From contig NZ_CP018097.1 in the NCBI RefSeq assembly GCF_001886695.1, positions 1,383,001 through 1,447,000 on the forward strand: a DNA stretch of 64,000 nt, given 5' to 3'. The translations under genes were made by a program, and so were the position numbers. The notes under the pieces were generated by a model, which worked only from the letters and a program-made list of their open reading frames with translations, was not told where the DNA came from and made no database searches. Shown here piece after piece: positions 16,912-25,336 of the stretch. How positions within the stretch are numbered: the first letter of the stretch is position 1; every line of letters begins with the position of its first letter. Source of the DNA: Aurantiacibacter gangjinensis (GTDB lineage: Bacteria; Pseudomonadota; Alphaproteobacteria; Sphingomonadales; Sphingomonadaceae).

Positions 16912-17928
16912 TTACTCGAAGAGAGCGCTGAGGAAGGCATCGATGGATGCCGTGGTGGCATCGCCGGGCGTGCCGATATTGCGGTTCATCCCGCCATGAT
17001 CGGTGCCTGCGATGGGGACCACTTCCACGCTCGCTCCTGCCGCCTGCAGAGCATCTCCCAGCGCGCGGGCCTGCTGGGTCGTTTCAGCGCGCCCATCCAC
17101 ATGAAGGATCAGCCATTGCGGCGCATCGGGGCCGCCGACATGGGTGACGGGCGAAAGGCGCGTTTGCTGTGCGGCATCCTCGCTGAAAGCATTGCGATAG
17201 GCATAGAGCGTAGGGCCTGACGCGGCGCTCATGCGCAGTGGCACGTCGTAGCCGCCGCCATCCAGCAGCACGACACCGGAAATGGCTGCCATGTCCTCGC
17301 CCGCATATGCGGGATCGGTGGCGACCAGCGCCGCCAGATGCGCACCGGCGCTATGGCCCATCAGCACGATGCGATCCGGATCGAAGCCAAGCCGCGGCGC
17401 ATCGGCCCGTATGGCAGAAAGGGCAGCGGCAAGGTCGCTCGCCTGTTCCTCCACGCTGACATCGGGCAGTACGCGGTATCCGGCTGAGGCAAAGGCATAG
17501 CCTTGCCCCGCAAAATGCGACGGCTTGGTCTGCACGTGGCTGCGCTCACCAAAGCTCCAGGCCCCGCCATGCACGAACAGCACCAGCGGCGGTGCTTCGG
17601 CAGCGACCGGCCCGGTGTAGAAATCGACCGCCTGCCTTGCATGATCGCCATAAGCCAGGCTGGCGAGCGGCGCGTTTTCCCGCGATGCGGCATCCCGGCG
17701 CTCACCGCCGCCGCGATTGCCCATCCGCTCACGCAATTCGGCCCGGCATGTGCTGGACAGTTCGCGCCAGTTCTCGCGCAGGCAGGCGCGCATGGCCGAC
17801 CGGTCCGTCCCGCATAATTCGCGCAGTTCTACGCGGCAATCGCGCGACAGGCGCTGCTGCGCCATGGACGGCAGGGCGATGCCGAGCAGGGCAAGCAGGG
17901 CGATCATTGCGGTAATGGTTTTGCGCAT
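16912..17928 (-). CDS. secreted alpha/beta hydrolase with N-terminal Cys-rich segment
   Basis: This 338-aa exported esterase-like protein begins at ATG 17928 with a signal peptide (about 1-23, cut near S-M-A-Q). Residues 30-70 hold two similar Cys-pair units (C-R-V-E-L-R-E-L-C and C-R-A-E-L-R-E) resembling the eukaryotic-type Cys-rich GLG1 repeat. The catalytic domain follows, with H-G-G-A-W (oxyanion hole, HGG type), nucleophile elbow G-H-S-A-G-A-H and terminal His in G-T-D-H-G-G-M. It looks like a carboxylesterase or feruloyl-type hydrolase of the BD-FAE kind. The substrate is unknown. Confidence 0.85.
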   Translation of the reverse strand: MRKTITAMIALLALLGIALPSMAQQRLSRDCRVELRELCGTDRSAMRACLRENWRELSSTCRAELRERMGNRGGGERRDAASRENAPLASLAYGDHARQAVDFYTGPVAAEAPPLVLFVHGGAWSFGERSHVQTKPSHFAGQGYAFASAGYRVLPDVSVEEQASDLAAALSAIRADAPRLGFDPDRIVLMGHSAGAHLAALVATDPAYAGEDMAAISGVVLLDGGGYDVPLRMSAASGPTLYAYRNAFSEDAAQQTRLSPVTHVGGPDAPQWLILHVDGRAETTQQARALGDALQAAGASVEVVPIAGTDHGGMNRNIGTPGDATTASIDAFLSALFE

Positions 17929-18248
17929 CGGGGTTCTCCTGTTGCCAACCTGCCAAGCGAGAGAGCGCGCGGCCAGCGGTAATATGTCGCAAAATGTCGC
18001 TTTCGGGGTGTCAGGCTTTCCTACAGGCGGGCGGAACGGCAGGGATTGCCGCTCCAGATGGTTTGGAGGCGCCTGTGAATTTCTCCCGCAAAGTGTCAAT
18101 TTCGCAAAATCGGGCGCAAAGCTCCGGCCAGCGCGGGATTGCGCCCGAATTGCGGGGCCGCCACCGTGTCAACTTTGTCAAGCCGATTGCCCTTGATAGC
18201 CCGCTCTTCTACGGCGCGGCGGGCTACTAGCTGAAAAGGATTCGTGCA
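17929..18248. other. 320-nt non-coding gap upstream of purA
   Basis: No convincing gene is present. It separates the divergent esterase and purA genes and must hold both promoters. Visible details are a short direct repeat (ATGTCGC twice, around 17985-18000), a weak purA promoter candidate TTGTCA at 18175 with TAGCCC 16 nt later, and a 7-bp hairpin AGCCCGC/GCGGGCT at 18198-18225 that would lie in the purA leader just before its ribosome site. Confidence 0.5.
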
Positions 18249-19541
18249 GTGCCGAACGTCACCGTGATCGGCGCCCAGTGGGGCGATGAAGGCAAGGGCA
18301 AGATCGTCGACTGGCTGGCGACCCGCGCCGATGCCGTCGTGCGCTTCCAGGGCGGGCACAATGCCGGCCACACGCTGGTGGTCGATGGCACGACCTACAA
18401 GCTCAGCCTGCTGCCCAGCGGTATCGTCACCGGCACGCTCAGCCTCATTGGCAATGGCGTGGTGCTGGACCCGTGGGCCTTGCGTGACGAGATCGCGCGG
18501 CTGGAAGGGCAGGGCGTGTCCATTACGCCCGACAATTTCGGCATTGCCGACAATTGCCCGCTCATCCTGCCGCTGCATGGCGAGCTGGACGGGCTGCGCG
18601 AGGCCGCGGCGGGCAAGGGCAAGATCGGCACCACCAAGCGCGGTATCGGCCCTGCTTACGAAGATAAGGTGGGCCGCCGCGCCATCCGTGTGTGCGACCT
18701 CTCGCATCTCGACGAGCTTGAGCCGCTGCTCGACCGTCTGTGCGCGCATCACGATGCGCTCCGTGCCGGCTTCGGGGAAGCGGCTGTGGACCGCGCTGCC
18801 CTGCTGGCGCAGCTGAAGGACATCGCGCCTTTCGTCACCCAGTTCGCCCAGCCCATCTGGAAACGGCTGCGCGACGTGCGGGCCGATGGCGCGCGCATCC
18901 TTTTCGAAGGCGCGCAGGGCGTGCTGCTGGATGTGGACCACGGCACCTATCCCTTCGTCACCAGCTCCAATACCGTATCGGGCAGCGTGGCATCGGGCAG
19001 CGGCCTTGGCCCGGGCGCGGCGGGCTTCGTGCTCGGCATCGTCAAGGCCTATACCACCCGCGTGGGCAGCGGCCCTTTCCCCACCGAATTGGACGACGAG
19101 ATCGGCCAGCGCTTGGGCGAGCGCGGCCACGAGTTCGGCACCGTCACCGCGCGCAAGCGGCGTTGCGGCTGGTTCGATGCGGCACTGGTGCGCCAGAGCT
19201 GCGCCATTTCCGGCGTGACCGGCATCGCGCTCACCAAGCTGGACGTGCTGGACGGGTTCGAGACGATCAAGATCTGCACGGGCTACAAGCTGGGCGATCG
19301 CATGCTCGACTACCTCCCTTCCAGCGCCGTGGAGCAGGCCGCTCTGGAACCGGTCTACGAGGAAATGGAAGGCTGGAGCGAAAGCACCGAAGGTGCGCGC
19401 ACCTGGGCCGAACTGCCCGCGCAGGCGATCAAGTATATCCGCCGCATCGAGGAGCTGATCGAGTGCCCGGTGGCCAGTGTCTCTACCAGTCCCGAACGGG
19501 ACGACACTATCCTGGTGCGTAATCCGTTTGCGGAGATTTGA
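18249..19541 (+). CDS. purA: adenylosuccinate synthetase
   Basis: This 430-aa GTP-dependent enzyme joins IMP and aspartate in AMP synthesis. It carries the N-terminal signature Q-W-G-D-E-G-K-G-K, the switch [17 protein letters not shown], the IMP-site V-G-S-G-P-F-P-T-E and [12 protein letters not shown]. Length matches the bacterial family. The start is a GTG at 18249 preceded by AAAAGGA. It is immediately followed by a gene behind a probable SOS box. Confidence 0.97.
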   Translation: MPNVTVIGAQWGDEGKGKIVDWLATRADAVVRFQGGHNAGHTLVVDGTTYKLSLLPSGIVTGTLSLIGNGVVLDPWALRDEIARLEGQGVSITPDNFGIADNCPLILPLHGELDGLREAAAGKGKIGTTKRGIGPAYEDKVGRRAIRVCDLSHLDELEPLLDRLCAHHDALRAGFGEAAVDRAALLAQLKDIAPFVTQFAQPIWKRLRDVRADGARILFEGAQGVLLDVDHGTYPFVTSSNTVSGSVASGSGLGPGAAGFVLGIVKAYTTRVGSGPFPTELDDEIGQRLGERGHEFGTVTARKRRCGWFDAALVRQSCAISGVTGIALTKLDVLDGFETIKICTGYKLGDRMLDYLPSSAVEQAALEPVYEEMEGWSESTEGARTWAELPAQAIKYIRRIEELIECPVASVSTSPERDDTILVRNPFAEI

Positions 19542-19552
19542 TCCGCTGTTTC

Positions 19553-19585
19553 TTGACATGATCCGCATTTGTTCTCATCCTGTTC
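19553..19585 (+). promoter_or_regulatory. probable SOS promoter: -35 plus LexA box
   Basis: TTGACA (19553-19558) is followed at 17-nt spacing by CATCCT (19576-19581). Overlapping the -10 region is GTTC-TCATCCT-GTTC (19571-19585), a perfect match to the alphaproteobacterial LexA site GTTC-N7-GTTC. It lies 25 nt upstream of the GTG start of the winged-helix gene and 29 nt after purA ends. LexA bound here would block the promoter. This is read from sequence only. Confidence 0.65.
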
Positions 19586-19610
19586 CCATCGAATCAGGAA
19601 GGACAAATGC

Positions 19611-20597
19611 GTGGCGGATATCGACTTTGCGTATGAGGTAGCGGCGGATTCGGCAGGCTTTCCGATGGCCGTGTCGATCTTCGCCGATGATGACGATGTG
19701 CGCGATGCCATGCGCGAAGATGTGTCGGCCGCCGGATTTACGCTGCGCGAGGCACGCGGGCTTTCGGCGCTCGGCGATGGTGGTCCGCAGGCGTTGGGCG
19801 AACTGGTGCTGCTCGATTGTCCGGTGCCCGATGCCGCAGCTTTGGCGGGCTTGATGCGCATGGACACGCGCGTCGCGCGGTCCGGCGCGCGGATGATCGT
19901 GGCGACCTCTGCTGCAGGGCTGGAAGATGTGTTCGGCGCCTGTGTGGAAAGCCGTCCGCAAATCCTTGTCGATCCGCTTCGGGCGGAGCGGGTGATCGCC
20001 ATCGGGCGGATGCTGGCCGAACAGCCCAAGCTGCGTCTGCGCGAATTGTCGGAGACGGACAGGCTGGCTTTGCTGCGCCTGACCGAACAGGTCGGCAAAA
20101 TTGCCGAGCGGCTCGACGGGCTTGATCGCAATGGCTGGGGGCAGGACAACGGGGCGGGGCCAGAGAGCCGCAGCGCCTTCCGCTTCGAAAGCCCGGTGGA
20201 CGGCTACAATGCCAGACAGGCAGAGCCGCTGCGCCGCTCGAAAACGCCGCTGCCCAGCGCACGGCTGGTGCGCAAGATCATCGCCGCACGAAAGGCGCGC
20301 GCCCGCTTCGTCGATCCGAATTTGTTCGCCGATCCGGCATGGGACATGCTGCTGGACCTGACAGCCGCGCGGGTGGAGCATCAGCGCGTCTCAGTGACTT
20401 CACTCTGCATCGCTTCCGGCGTCCCGCCGACCACGGCGCTGCGCTGGATCGGGCAGATGGTGGATGCCGGATTGTTCGAACGCGTCGATGATGAGCTAGA
20501 CCGCCGCCGCGCCTTCATCCGCCTGACAGACAAAGCCGCCGACGCCATGGCGCGCTATTTCGCTGAAGTCGGGCAGGACGCAGTGGCATTCGCCTGA
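19611..20597 (+). CDS. winged-helix (MarR-like) DNA-binding protein, putative SOS gene
   Basis: This is a 328-aa protein. Residues 1-125 look like a receiver-like alpha/beta domain (hydrophobic strands V-S-I-F-A, E-L-V-L-L-D-C, A-R-M-I-V-A) without a recognisable catalytic site. Residues about 135-165 form a helix likely to coil. The last 90 residues resemble a MarR-type winged helix (R-V-S-V-T-S-L-C-I-A-S-G-V-P-P-T-T-A-L-R-W-I, then a basic wing D-R-R-R-A-F-I-R-L-T). The GTG start at 19611 is set by AGGAAGGA 7 nt upstream. An ATG at 19607 is out of frame. The promoter carries a LexA box. Targets are unknown. Confidence 0.75.
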   Translation: MADIDFAYEVAADSAGFPMAVSIFADDDDVRDAMREDVSAAGFTLREARGLSALGDGGPQALGELVLLDCPVPDAAALAGLMRMDTRVARSGARMIVATSAAGLEDVFGACVESRPQILVDPLRAERVIAIGRMLAEQPKLRLRELSETDRLALLRLTEQVGKIAERLDGLDRNGWGQDNGAGPESRSAFRFESPVDGYNARQAEPLRRSKTPLPSARLVRKIIAARKARARFVDPNLFADPAWDMLLDLTAARVEHQRVSVTSLCIASGVPPTTALRWIGQMVDAGLFERVDDELDRRRAFIRLTDKAADAMARYFAEVGQDAVAFA

Positions 20598-20603
20598 GCG
20601 GGT

Positions 20604-21584
20604 TCAGCGGCGGTTGAAAGCTTCTTGCACGTGTTCAGGGTCCGTGGTGCCGCTGGCGATCAGCAGCTGCAGCAATATGCGCGCTTTCGCCGGGCCAAGT
20701 GCGCGAGCGGCGACGAAGCCGTTGGCATCGTCCTCCGGTTCGCGGTCTACCAGTCCTTCGTCCACCCGCGAGGCGCGCACGACCACAACGCCGCTTCTCG
20801 CCGCGTCGGCCAGCGCCTCTCGCACGCAGTCCGGCGCATTCCCGGAACCGACACCCGCGAGAACGATGCCTTTCGCACCGCCATCCAATGCGCGGGTGAT
20901 ATCGCCCGCCTCCTGTCCGGCATAGCCATGCACGATCGGCACGTAGGGAAAGTTCGCCGGAAAGGCGAAGCGCGCTTTCTCGCCGGTGCGCCAGGCGGGT
21001 TGCAACCAGTCGAGCGACGCCGGATTGGCCAGCGCCACCGCGCCGCGGGGGAAGCCCACGAACGCGCCCGACCCCGTCGTCTGCGCCTTGCGCGCATCGC
21101 GCGCCGCCAGCACCTGGTCTCCCATCACAAGCAAGACACCGCGCCCGCCCGCATCCTTATCTGCCACTGCGTTCACTGCGTTCGCGAAATTGCGCAGTCC
21201 GTCCGCCCCTACCGCATCGGCCGGTCGCATCGCGCCGACCAGCACGACGGGCTTGGTGGTCGGCAGCGTCAGGTCGAGCAGGAAGGCGGTTTCTTCCGCC
21301 GTGTCGGTGCCGTGCGTGATGATGATGCCGTCGACCGCCGGATCATCCATCGCTCGCGTGATCTGCGTGTGCAGCTCGCGCCAGATGTCCGGCCCGATAT
21401 TGGCCGAGTCGATATTCGCCACCTGCCGCCCGGTCAGCCGCGCGGGCAGGCCGAGTTCCGCGAAATCGGCAAGGAAATCGGCAATGTCGATCTGGCCCGG
21501 GCGATAGTCGCGCCGCGTCGCCGAGCCTGCCTGTCCGGCAATGGTCCCGCCGGTCGCCAGCACGAGGATGGATGCATCGTTCAT
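20604..21584 (-). CDS. L-asparaginase
   Basis: This is a 326-aa threonine amidohydrolase converting asparagine to aspartate and ammonia. The first catalytic Thr lies in L-A-T-G-G-T-I-A-G (residues 9-17) and the second signature is T-H-G-T-D-T-A-E-E-T-A. Length fits the bacterial type I/II family. Without a signal peptide from ATG 21584 it should be cytosolic. An extended start at 21635 gives no signal and is rejected. It is convergent with the winged-helix gene, with only 6 nt between stops. Confidence 0.92.
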   Translation of the reverse strand: MNDASILVLATGGTIAGQAGSATRRDYRPGQIDIADFLADFAELGLPARLTGRQVANIDSANIGPDIWRELHTQITRAMDDPAVDGIIITHGTDTAEETAFLLDLTLPTTKPVVLVGAMRPADAVGADGLRNFANAVNAVADKDAGGRGVLLVMGDQVLAARDARKAQTTGSGAFVGFPRGAVALANPASLDWLQPAWRTGEKARFAFPANFPYVPIVHGYAGQEAGDITRALDGGAKGIVLAGVGSGNAPDCVREALADAARSGVVVVRASRVDEGLVDREPEDDANGFVAARALGPAKARILLQLLIASGTTDPEHVQEAFNRR

Positions 21585-21700
21585 GGCGCCCGCCTCTACA
21601 TCGGGCCGCGCATATTGCCCAGCGATACAAAACACCCTTTCCCCGCCGCCGGCTTTGCGTTAGAGGGCGCGCTCTCGCACAGGGCGGCAAGACCTGAGCA

Positions 21701-21776
21701 GGGCGATTAGCTCAGTTGGTAGAGCATCTCGTTTACACCGAGAGGGTCGGCAGTTCGAGCCTGTCATCGCCCACCA
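21701..21776 (+). tRNA. tRNA-Val (anticodon TAC)
   Basis: This 76-nt cloverleaf has acceptor arms GGGCGAT and ATCGCCC, a D-arm with AGCTCAGTTGGTAGAGC, anticodon loop TTTACAC with TAC at 21734-21736, and a T-arm with GTTCGAGC. The 3' CCA is encoded. It is a single tRNA, not in a cluster. Confidence 0.98.
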
Positions 21777-21788
21777 GTTTTGACTAGA

Positions 21789-21813
21789 GAATTTCATCCG
21801 GGGGATGAAATTC
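21789..21813. other. perfect 11-bp hairpin after tRNA-Val
   Basis: GAATTTCATCC and GGATGAAATTC pair exactly over 11 bp around a GGG loop. The hairpin starts 13 nt after the tRNA 3' end and 102 nt before the next gene. There is no T-run on either side, so it is not a textbook terminator. A TTTT tract precedes it (21777-21780). It may mark the 3' boundary of the tRNA precursor or be a small repeat. Confidence 0.6.
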
Positions 21814-21914
21814 CGTTGAAACTCCCGAGCGCAAGCGAACGGCAATACGCCAATTTCTGCAAAACCGGCGTCGGCAGCTAGCGCGATCGTCACGCAGCTA
21901 TTAGCCCCTTCGCC

Positions 21915-23162
21915 ATGAAGCCGCTCGACATCGCCATTACCGGTTGCGGCATTGCCGGCCTTGCGAGCGCCATCCTGCTGCGGCGGCAGAGGCACACCGT
22001 CACGCTGTACGAGCGCTTCGCCGAGCCCAAGCCGATTGGCTCCGGCCTGATGATCCAGCCGACCGGCTTGGCCGTCCTGCAATCCATGGGTCTCGCGCAG
22101 GAAGCGGCGGAAAGAGGCGCGCCCGTCGATGCGCTGTTGGGGCTCAATACCGAAGGCGAACCGGTGCTCGAGGCATCGTATGGTGACCTCGGCATGCCGG
22201 AGGCCGTCGGTCTTGGTATCCACCGCTCCAACCTTTTCGGCATCCTCTACAAATCTGCGCGAGAAGCGGGCGCGACCATCCAGACCGGGCGCGATGTGCA
22301 AGATACTGACATTGCAGGCGATGGCCGCATCCTGCATTTCGCCAATGGCAGCGCATCGCGCCCGCACGATCTCGTCATCGACGCCGCCGGTCTCGGCTCC
22401 ATGCTGGTCCCGAAGCCCGCCGCGCACCTGCCGTTTGGCGCGCTGTGGGCGACGGTGGATTGGCCGGGCGAGCCGTTCCAGCCGCGCATCTTGGAGCAGC
22501 GCTATGCGCGGGCCGACCAGATGGTGGGCGTGTTGGCGACAGGGCAAGGCAAGGCGGCTTTTTTCTGGTCGCTGCGGGCAGACGAATACGATGCGTGGCA
22601 GGCCGCGCCGCTCGACCTGTGGAAAGCGCAGGTCTGCGCGCTCTGGCCGGAATGCGAGGCTATCACCGCGCAGCTCCACACCCACGACCAGTTGACTTTC
22701 GCGCGCTATGCCCATCGTACCACCCGCGCGCCGGTGGGCGAGAGGATCGCGCATATCGGTGATGCGTGGCACGCGGCCAGCCCGCAATTGGGGCAGGGCG
22801 CGAACATGGCCCTGCTGGATGCTTATGCACTCGCCAAAGCGATCGAGAGTTCCGACACAATTGCTGCGGCGCTCGGCCAGTTGCTCGAGCTGCGGCAGAG
22901 CCATGTGAAGCTTTATCAGGCCTTGACCTGGGGCTTTACGCCGCCCTTCCAGTCGTCGTCGATATGGCCGGCGCTGTTCCGCGACCTCTTCATGGCGCCG
23001 GGATCGCGCATCGGACCTTTCCCGCGCCTGAAAGCGATCACCCTTTCCGGGCTACTGGGTGCGCCGCTGGAGACGCTCGGCCTTGACGTGCCGGACTATC
23101 CGTCGCTGGCGGCCAGCGCTTCCAATACCTGGGCGCGCGCTTCCTCGCTGGCCCAGTCATAG
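21915..23162 (+). CDS. FAD-dependent monooxygenase (salicylate hydroxylase/UbiH type)
   Basis: This 415-aa group A flavoprotein has the N-terminal FAD-binding motif G-C-G-I-A-G-L (about residues 10-16) with the acidic end of strand 2 (Y-E-R-F), the D-L-V-I-D-A-A-G segment, and the second FAD motif I-G-D-A-W-H-A-A-S-P-Q-L-G-Q-G-A-N. It should hydroxylate an aromatic or related substrate with NAD(P)H and O2. No neighbour reveals which. The last 67 nt overlap the 3' end of the convergent TlpA-like gene. Confidence 0.9.
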   Translation: MKPLDIAITGCGIAGLASAILLRRQRHTVTLYERFAEPKPIGSGLMIQPTGLAVLQSMGLAQEAAERGAPVDALLGLNTEGEPVLEASYGDLGMPEAVGLGIHRSNLFGILYKSAREAGATIQTGRDVQDTDIAGDGRILHFANGSASRPHDLVIDAAGLGSMLVPKPAAHLPFGALWATVDWPGEPFQPRILEQRYARADQMVGVLATGQGKAAFFWSLRADEYDAWQAAPLDLWKAQVCALWPECEAITAQLHTHDQLTFARYAHRTTRAPVGERIAHIGDAWHAASPQLGQGANMALLDAYALAKAIESSDTIAAALGQLLELRQSHVKLYQALTWGFTPPFQSSSIWPALFRDLFMAPGSRIGPFPRLKAITLSGLLGAPLETLGLDVPDYPSLAASASNTWARASSLAQS

Positions 23163-23689
23163 GCGCCGATCACGCGCCAGATCTCGCGGCCCTCGGCATC
23201 GTAGAGCACGGTCAGCGGTAATACCGGGCCACCGCCGAATGCGAAAGCGAGGTCGTTCTCCGGATCGAGCCATTGCGGCAGGTTGGGCAGGTCGTTCTCC
23301 TCGAAGAATGGCTGTACCACTTCGGCGCCGCGCATGTCTTCGCTGACCGTCACGACGCGTACCTGGCCTTCCAGTTCGGCGGCAAGTTCGTCCAGCAAGG
23401 GCATTTCGACGACGCAGGGCGCGCACCATGTCGCCCAGACATTGAGCAGCATGGGTTCGCCCACCTCATGCAGAGCCAAGGTGTCGCCATCGGGGTCGGT
23501 CACCGTCACCTCGGGCACGCTTTCGCCGGTAAAGGCGTCGTCCATTACGCCGGTCAACGCCGTGGTTTGGCTATGCGGCTCGACAGCGACGGTTTCTTGC
23601 ACCTCCTCGTCTGCCTCTCTATCGCAGCCACCCAATGGCAAGGCCGCCAGCGCGGCGCAGCAGGCAAGGATGAGACGGGCTTTGGCCAA
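23096..23689 (-). CDS. TlpA/ResA-like thiol-disulfide lipoprotein
   Basis: This is a 197-aa thioredoxin-fold protein exported as a lipoprotein (lipobox L-G-G-C at about residue 22). It has the active-site motif W-C-A-P-C and the cis-Pro region P-L-T-V-L, so it should act as a periplasmic reductant or disulfide exchange protein, as in cytochrome c maturation. The start is taken as TTG 23689 because GGAGGAG sits 6 nt upstream. A TTG at 23704 would place that ribosome site inside the gene. The 5' region abuts the divergent argH. Confidence 0.88.
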   Translation of the reverse strand: MAKARLILACCAALAALPLGGCDREADEEVQETVAVEPHSQTTALTGVMDDAFTGESVPEVTVTDPDGDTLALHEVGEPMLLNVWATWCAPCVVEMPLLDELAAELEGQVRVVTVSEDMRGAEVVQPFFEENDLPNLPQWLDPENDLAFAFGGGPVLPLTVLYDAEGREIWRVIGAYDWASEEARAQVLEALAASDG

Positions 23690-23708
23690 GGATAACTCCT
23701 CCAATCAG

Positions 23709-25085
23709 ATGTGGGGCGGCAGGTTTGCAGATGGCCCCTCTGCCATAATGCGCGAGATCAATGCGAGTATCCCGTTCGACAAGGCTTTGTGGCGACAGGA
23801 CATCGCTGCAAGCAAGGCCCATGTCGCGATGCTGGCGGCTTGCGATATCGTTTCCGATGGCGATGCCGAAGCGATTATCGGCGGGCTCGACACGATTGCG
23901 AGCGAATACGAGGCCGATGGCGTTCCCGAAGATTGGGACCTTGAAGACATCCACATGACGACCGAATCGCGGTTGGCGGAACTGATCGGCCCAGCCGCAG
24001 GGCGACTGCACACGGCGCGCAGCCGCAACGACCAAGTTGCAACCGATTTCCGCTTGTGGGTACGCGATGCCATCGATCAGGCGGTGGCCGCGGTGGAAGC
24101 ATTGCAGCGCGCCCTGGTGACGCGCGCGGACGAGCATGCGGACAGCATCATGCCAGGCTTCACGCATTTGCAGACCGCGCAGCCGGTGACGCTGGGCCAT
24201 CACCTGATGGCCTATTACGAGATGGCGCAGCGCGACATTTCGCGCTTTGCGGATGCGCGGCATCGCCTCAACCAGTGTCCGCTCGGCAGCGCCGCGCTGG
24301 CGGGCACGGGCTTTCCCATCGACCGCGAGATGACCACGCAGGCGCTGGGCTTCGATGCGCCGACCGCCAACAGCCTCGATGCCGTATCCGACCGCGATTT
24401 CGCGCTCGATTACTTGCAGGCCGCCGCGCAGTGCAGCCTGCACCTGTCGCGTCTGGCGGAGGAATTCGTGATCTGGGCAAGCCAGCCTTTCGGCTTCGTT
24501 CGCATGCCCGATGCGCTCAGCACTGGCAGCTCGATCATGCCGCAGAAGAAGAACCCCGATGCCGCCGAACTGGTGCGCGGTCACGCGGGGCGGATTATCG
24601 GCTGCCTCACCAGCCTGATGGTGACGATGAAGGGCCTGCCGCTCGCCTATTCGAAGGACATGCAGGACGACAAGCCGCCCGTGTTCGAAGCGGCTGGCCT
24701 GCTCGGCCTCTCCATCGCCGCGATGACCGGCATGGTGGAAGGCGCTGCCTTCAATACAGGCCGGATGCGGCAAGCGGCAGAGCTGGGCTATGCCACCGCG
24801 ACCGACCTTGCCGACTGGCTGGTGCGCGAGGCGGACATTCCTTTCCGCGAAGCGCACCACATTACAGGCGCGGCAGTGAAACTTGCCGAGAGCAAGGGCG
24901 TGGCCTTGGAAGCGCTCTCGCTGGAGGAACTGCAAGCGATCGACACGCGTATCGACGAGCGGGTGTATGGCGCGCTTTCGGTGGAAGCGTCGGTTGCCGC
25001 GCGGGCCAGCCATGGCGGCACCGCGCCTGCCGAAGTCCGCAAACGGGTGGCCGAAGCGCGCGAGAGACTGGGGATGGATATATGA
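23709..25085 (+). CDS. argH: argininosuccinate lyase
   Basis: This is a 458-aa enzyme for the last step of arginine synthesis, splitting argininosuccinate to arginine and fumarate. The sequence shows the opening [15 protein letters not shown] near residue 105, and the fumarase/aspartase signature [15 protein letters not shown] 23709 matches the conserved N-terminus. In-frame starts at 23682 (TTG) and 23670 (ATG) would add residues S-N-Q and more, and would overlap the divergent TlpA gene. Start choice is therefore uncertain. The stop overlaps the start of the LptM-like gene (ATGA). Confidence 0.95.
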   Translation: MWGGRFADGPSAIMREINASIPFDKALWRQDIAASKAHVAMLAACDIVSDGDAEAIIGGLDTIASEYEADGVPEDWDLEDIHMTTESRLAELIGPAAGRLHTARSRNDQVATDFRLWVRDAIDQAVAAVEALQRALVTRADEHADSIMPGFTHLQTAQPVTLGHHLMAYYEMAQRDISRFADARHRLNQCPLGSAALAGTGFPIDREMTTQALGFDAPTANSLDAVSDRDFALDYLQAAAQCSLHLSRLAEEFVIWASQPFGFVRMPDALSTGSSIMPQKKNPDAAELVRGHAGRIIGCLTSLMVTMKGLPLAYSKDMQDDKPPVFEAAGLLGLSIAAMTGMVEGAAFNTGRMRQAAELGYATATDLADWLVREADIPFREAHHITGAAVKLAESKGVALEALSLEELQAIDTRIDERVYGALSVEASVAARASHGGTAPAEVRKRVAEARERLGMDI

Positions 25086-25336
25086 AGAAGGCGACCTGTC
25101 TGACGTTATCGGCTTTGCTGATTGCAGGCTGCGCGCAGAAGGCTGCGCTGGAGCCTGCGCCGGGCGAAACCCTGCCGCCGCCGCCTTATGGTGCGACCCA
25201 GCCGCTTGATGCCGACCAATTGCTGGAGCTCGATCCGCAGGCCGCCCCGGAACGCAGCATCGAATTGCGCCGCGAGAGCGAGGAACGGGAGGACGATCCC
25301 TTCGATCTCCCGCCCGAAGACCCGGACGACAACTGA
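25082..25336 (+). CDS. small LptM-like lipoprotein
   Basis: This 84-aa protein has a signal and lipobox L-I-A-G-C (Cys17) followed directly by A-Q-K-A-A-L-E-P and a Pro-rich, strongly acidic tail. The G-C-x-Q-K/G-x-L-x-x-P pattern and the position just before lysA match the small LPAM_2/LptM (YifL) family, whose E. coli member assists maturation of the LPS translocon LptDE. The ATG overlaps the argH stop and its own stop abuts the lysA GTG. The longer acidic tail is unlike E. coli LptM. Confidence 0.75.
   Translation: MKKATCLTLSALLIAGCAQKAALEPAPGETLPPPPYGATQPLDADQLLELDPQAAPERSIELRRESEEREDDPFDLPPEDPDDN

Noticed and set aside
24056-25081. Long plus-strand frame running into the small lipoprotein
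   Set aside because: It is an alternative frame of argH. Only the part from ATG 25082, with a lipobox, is a real gene.
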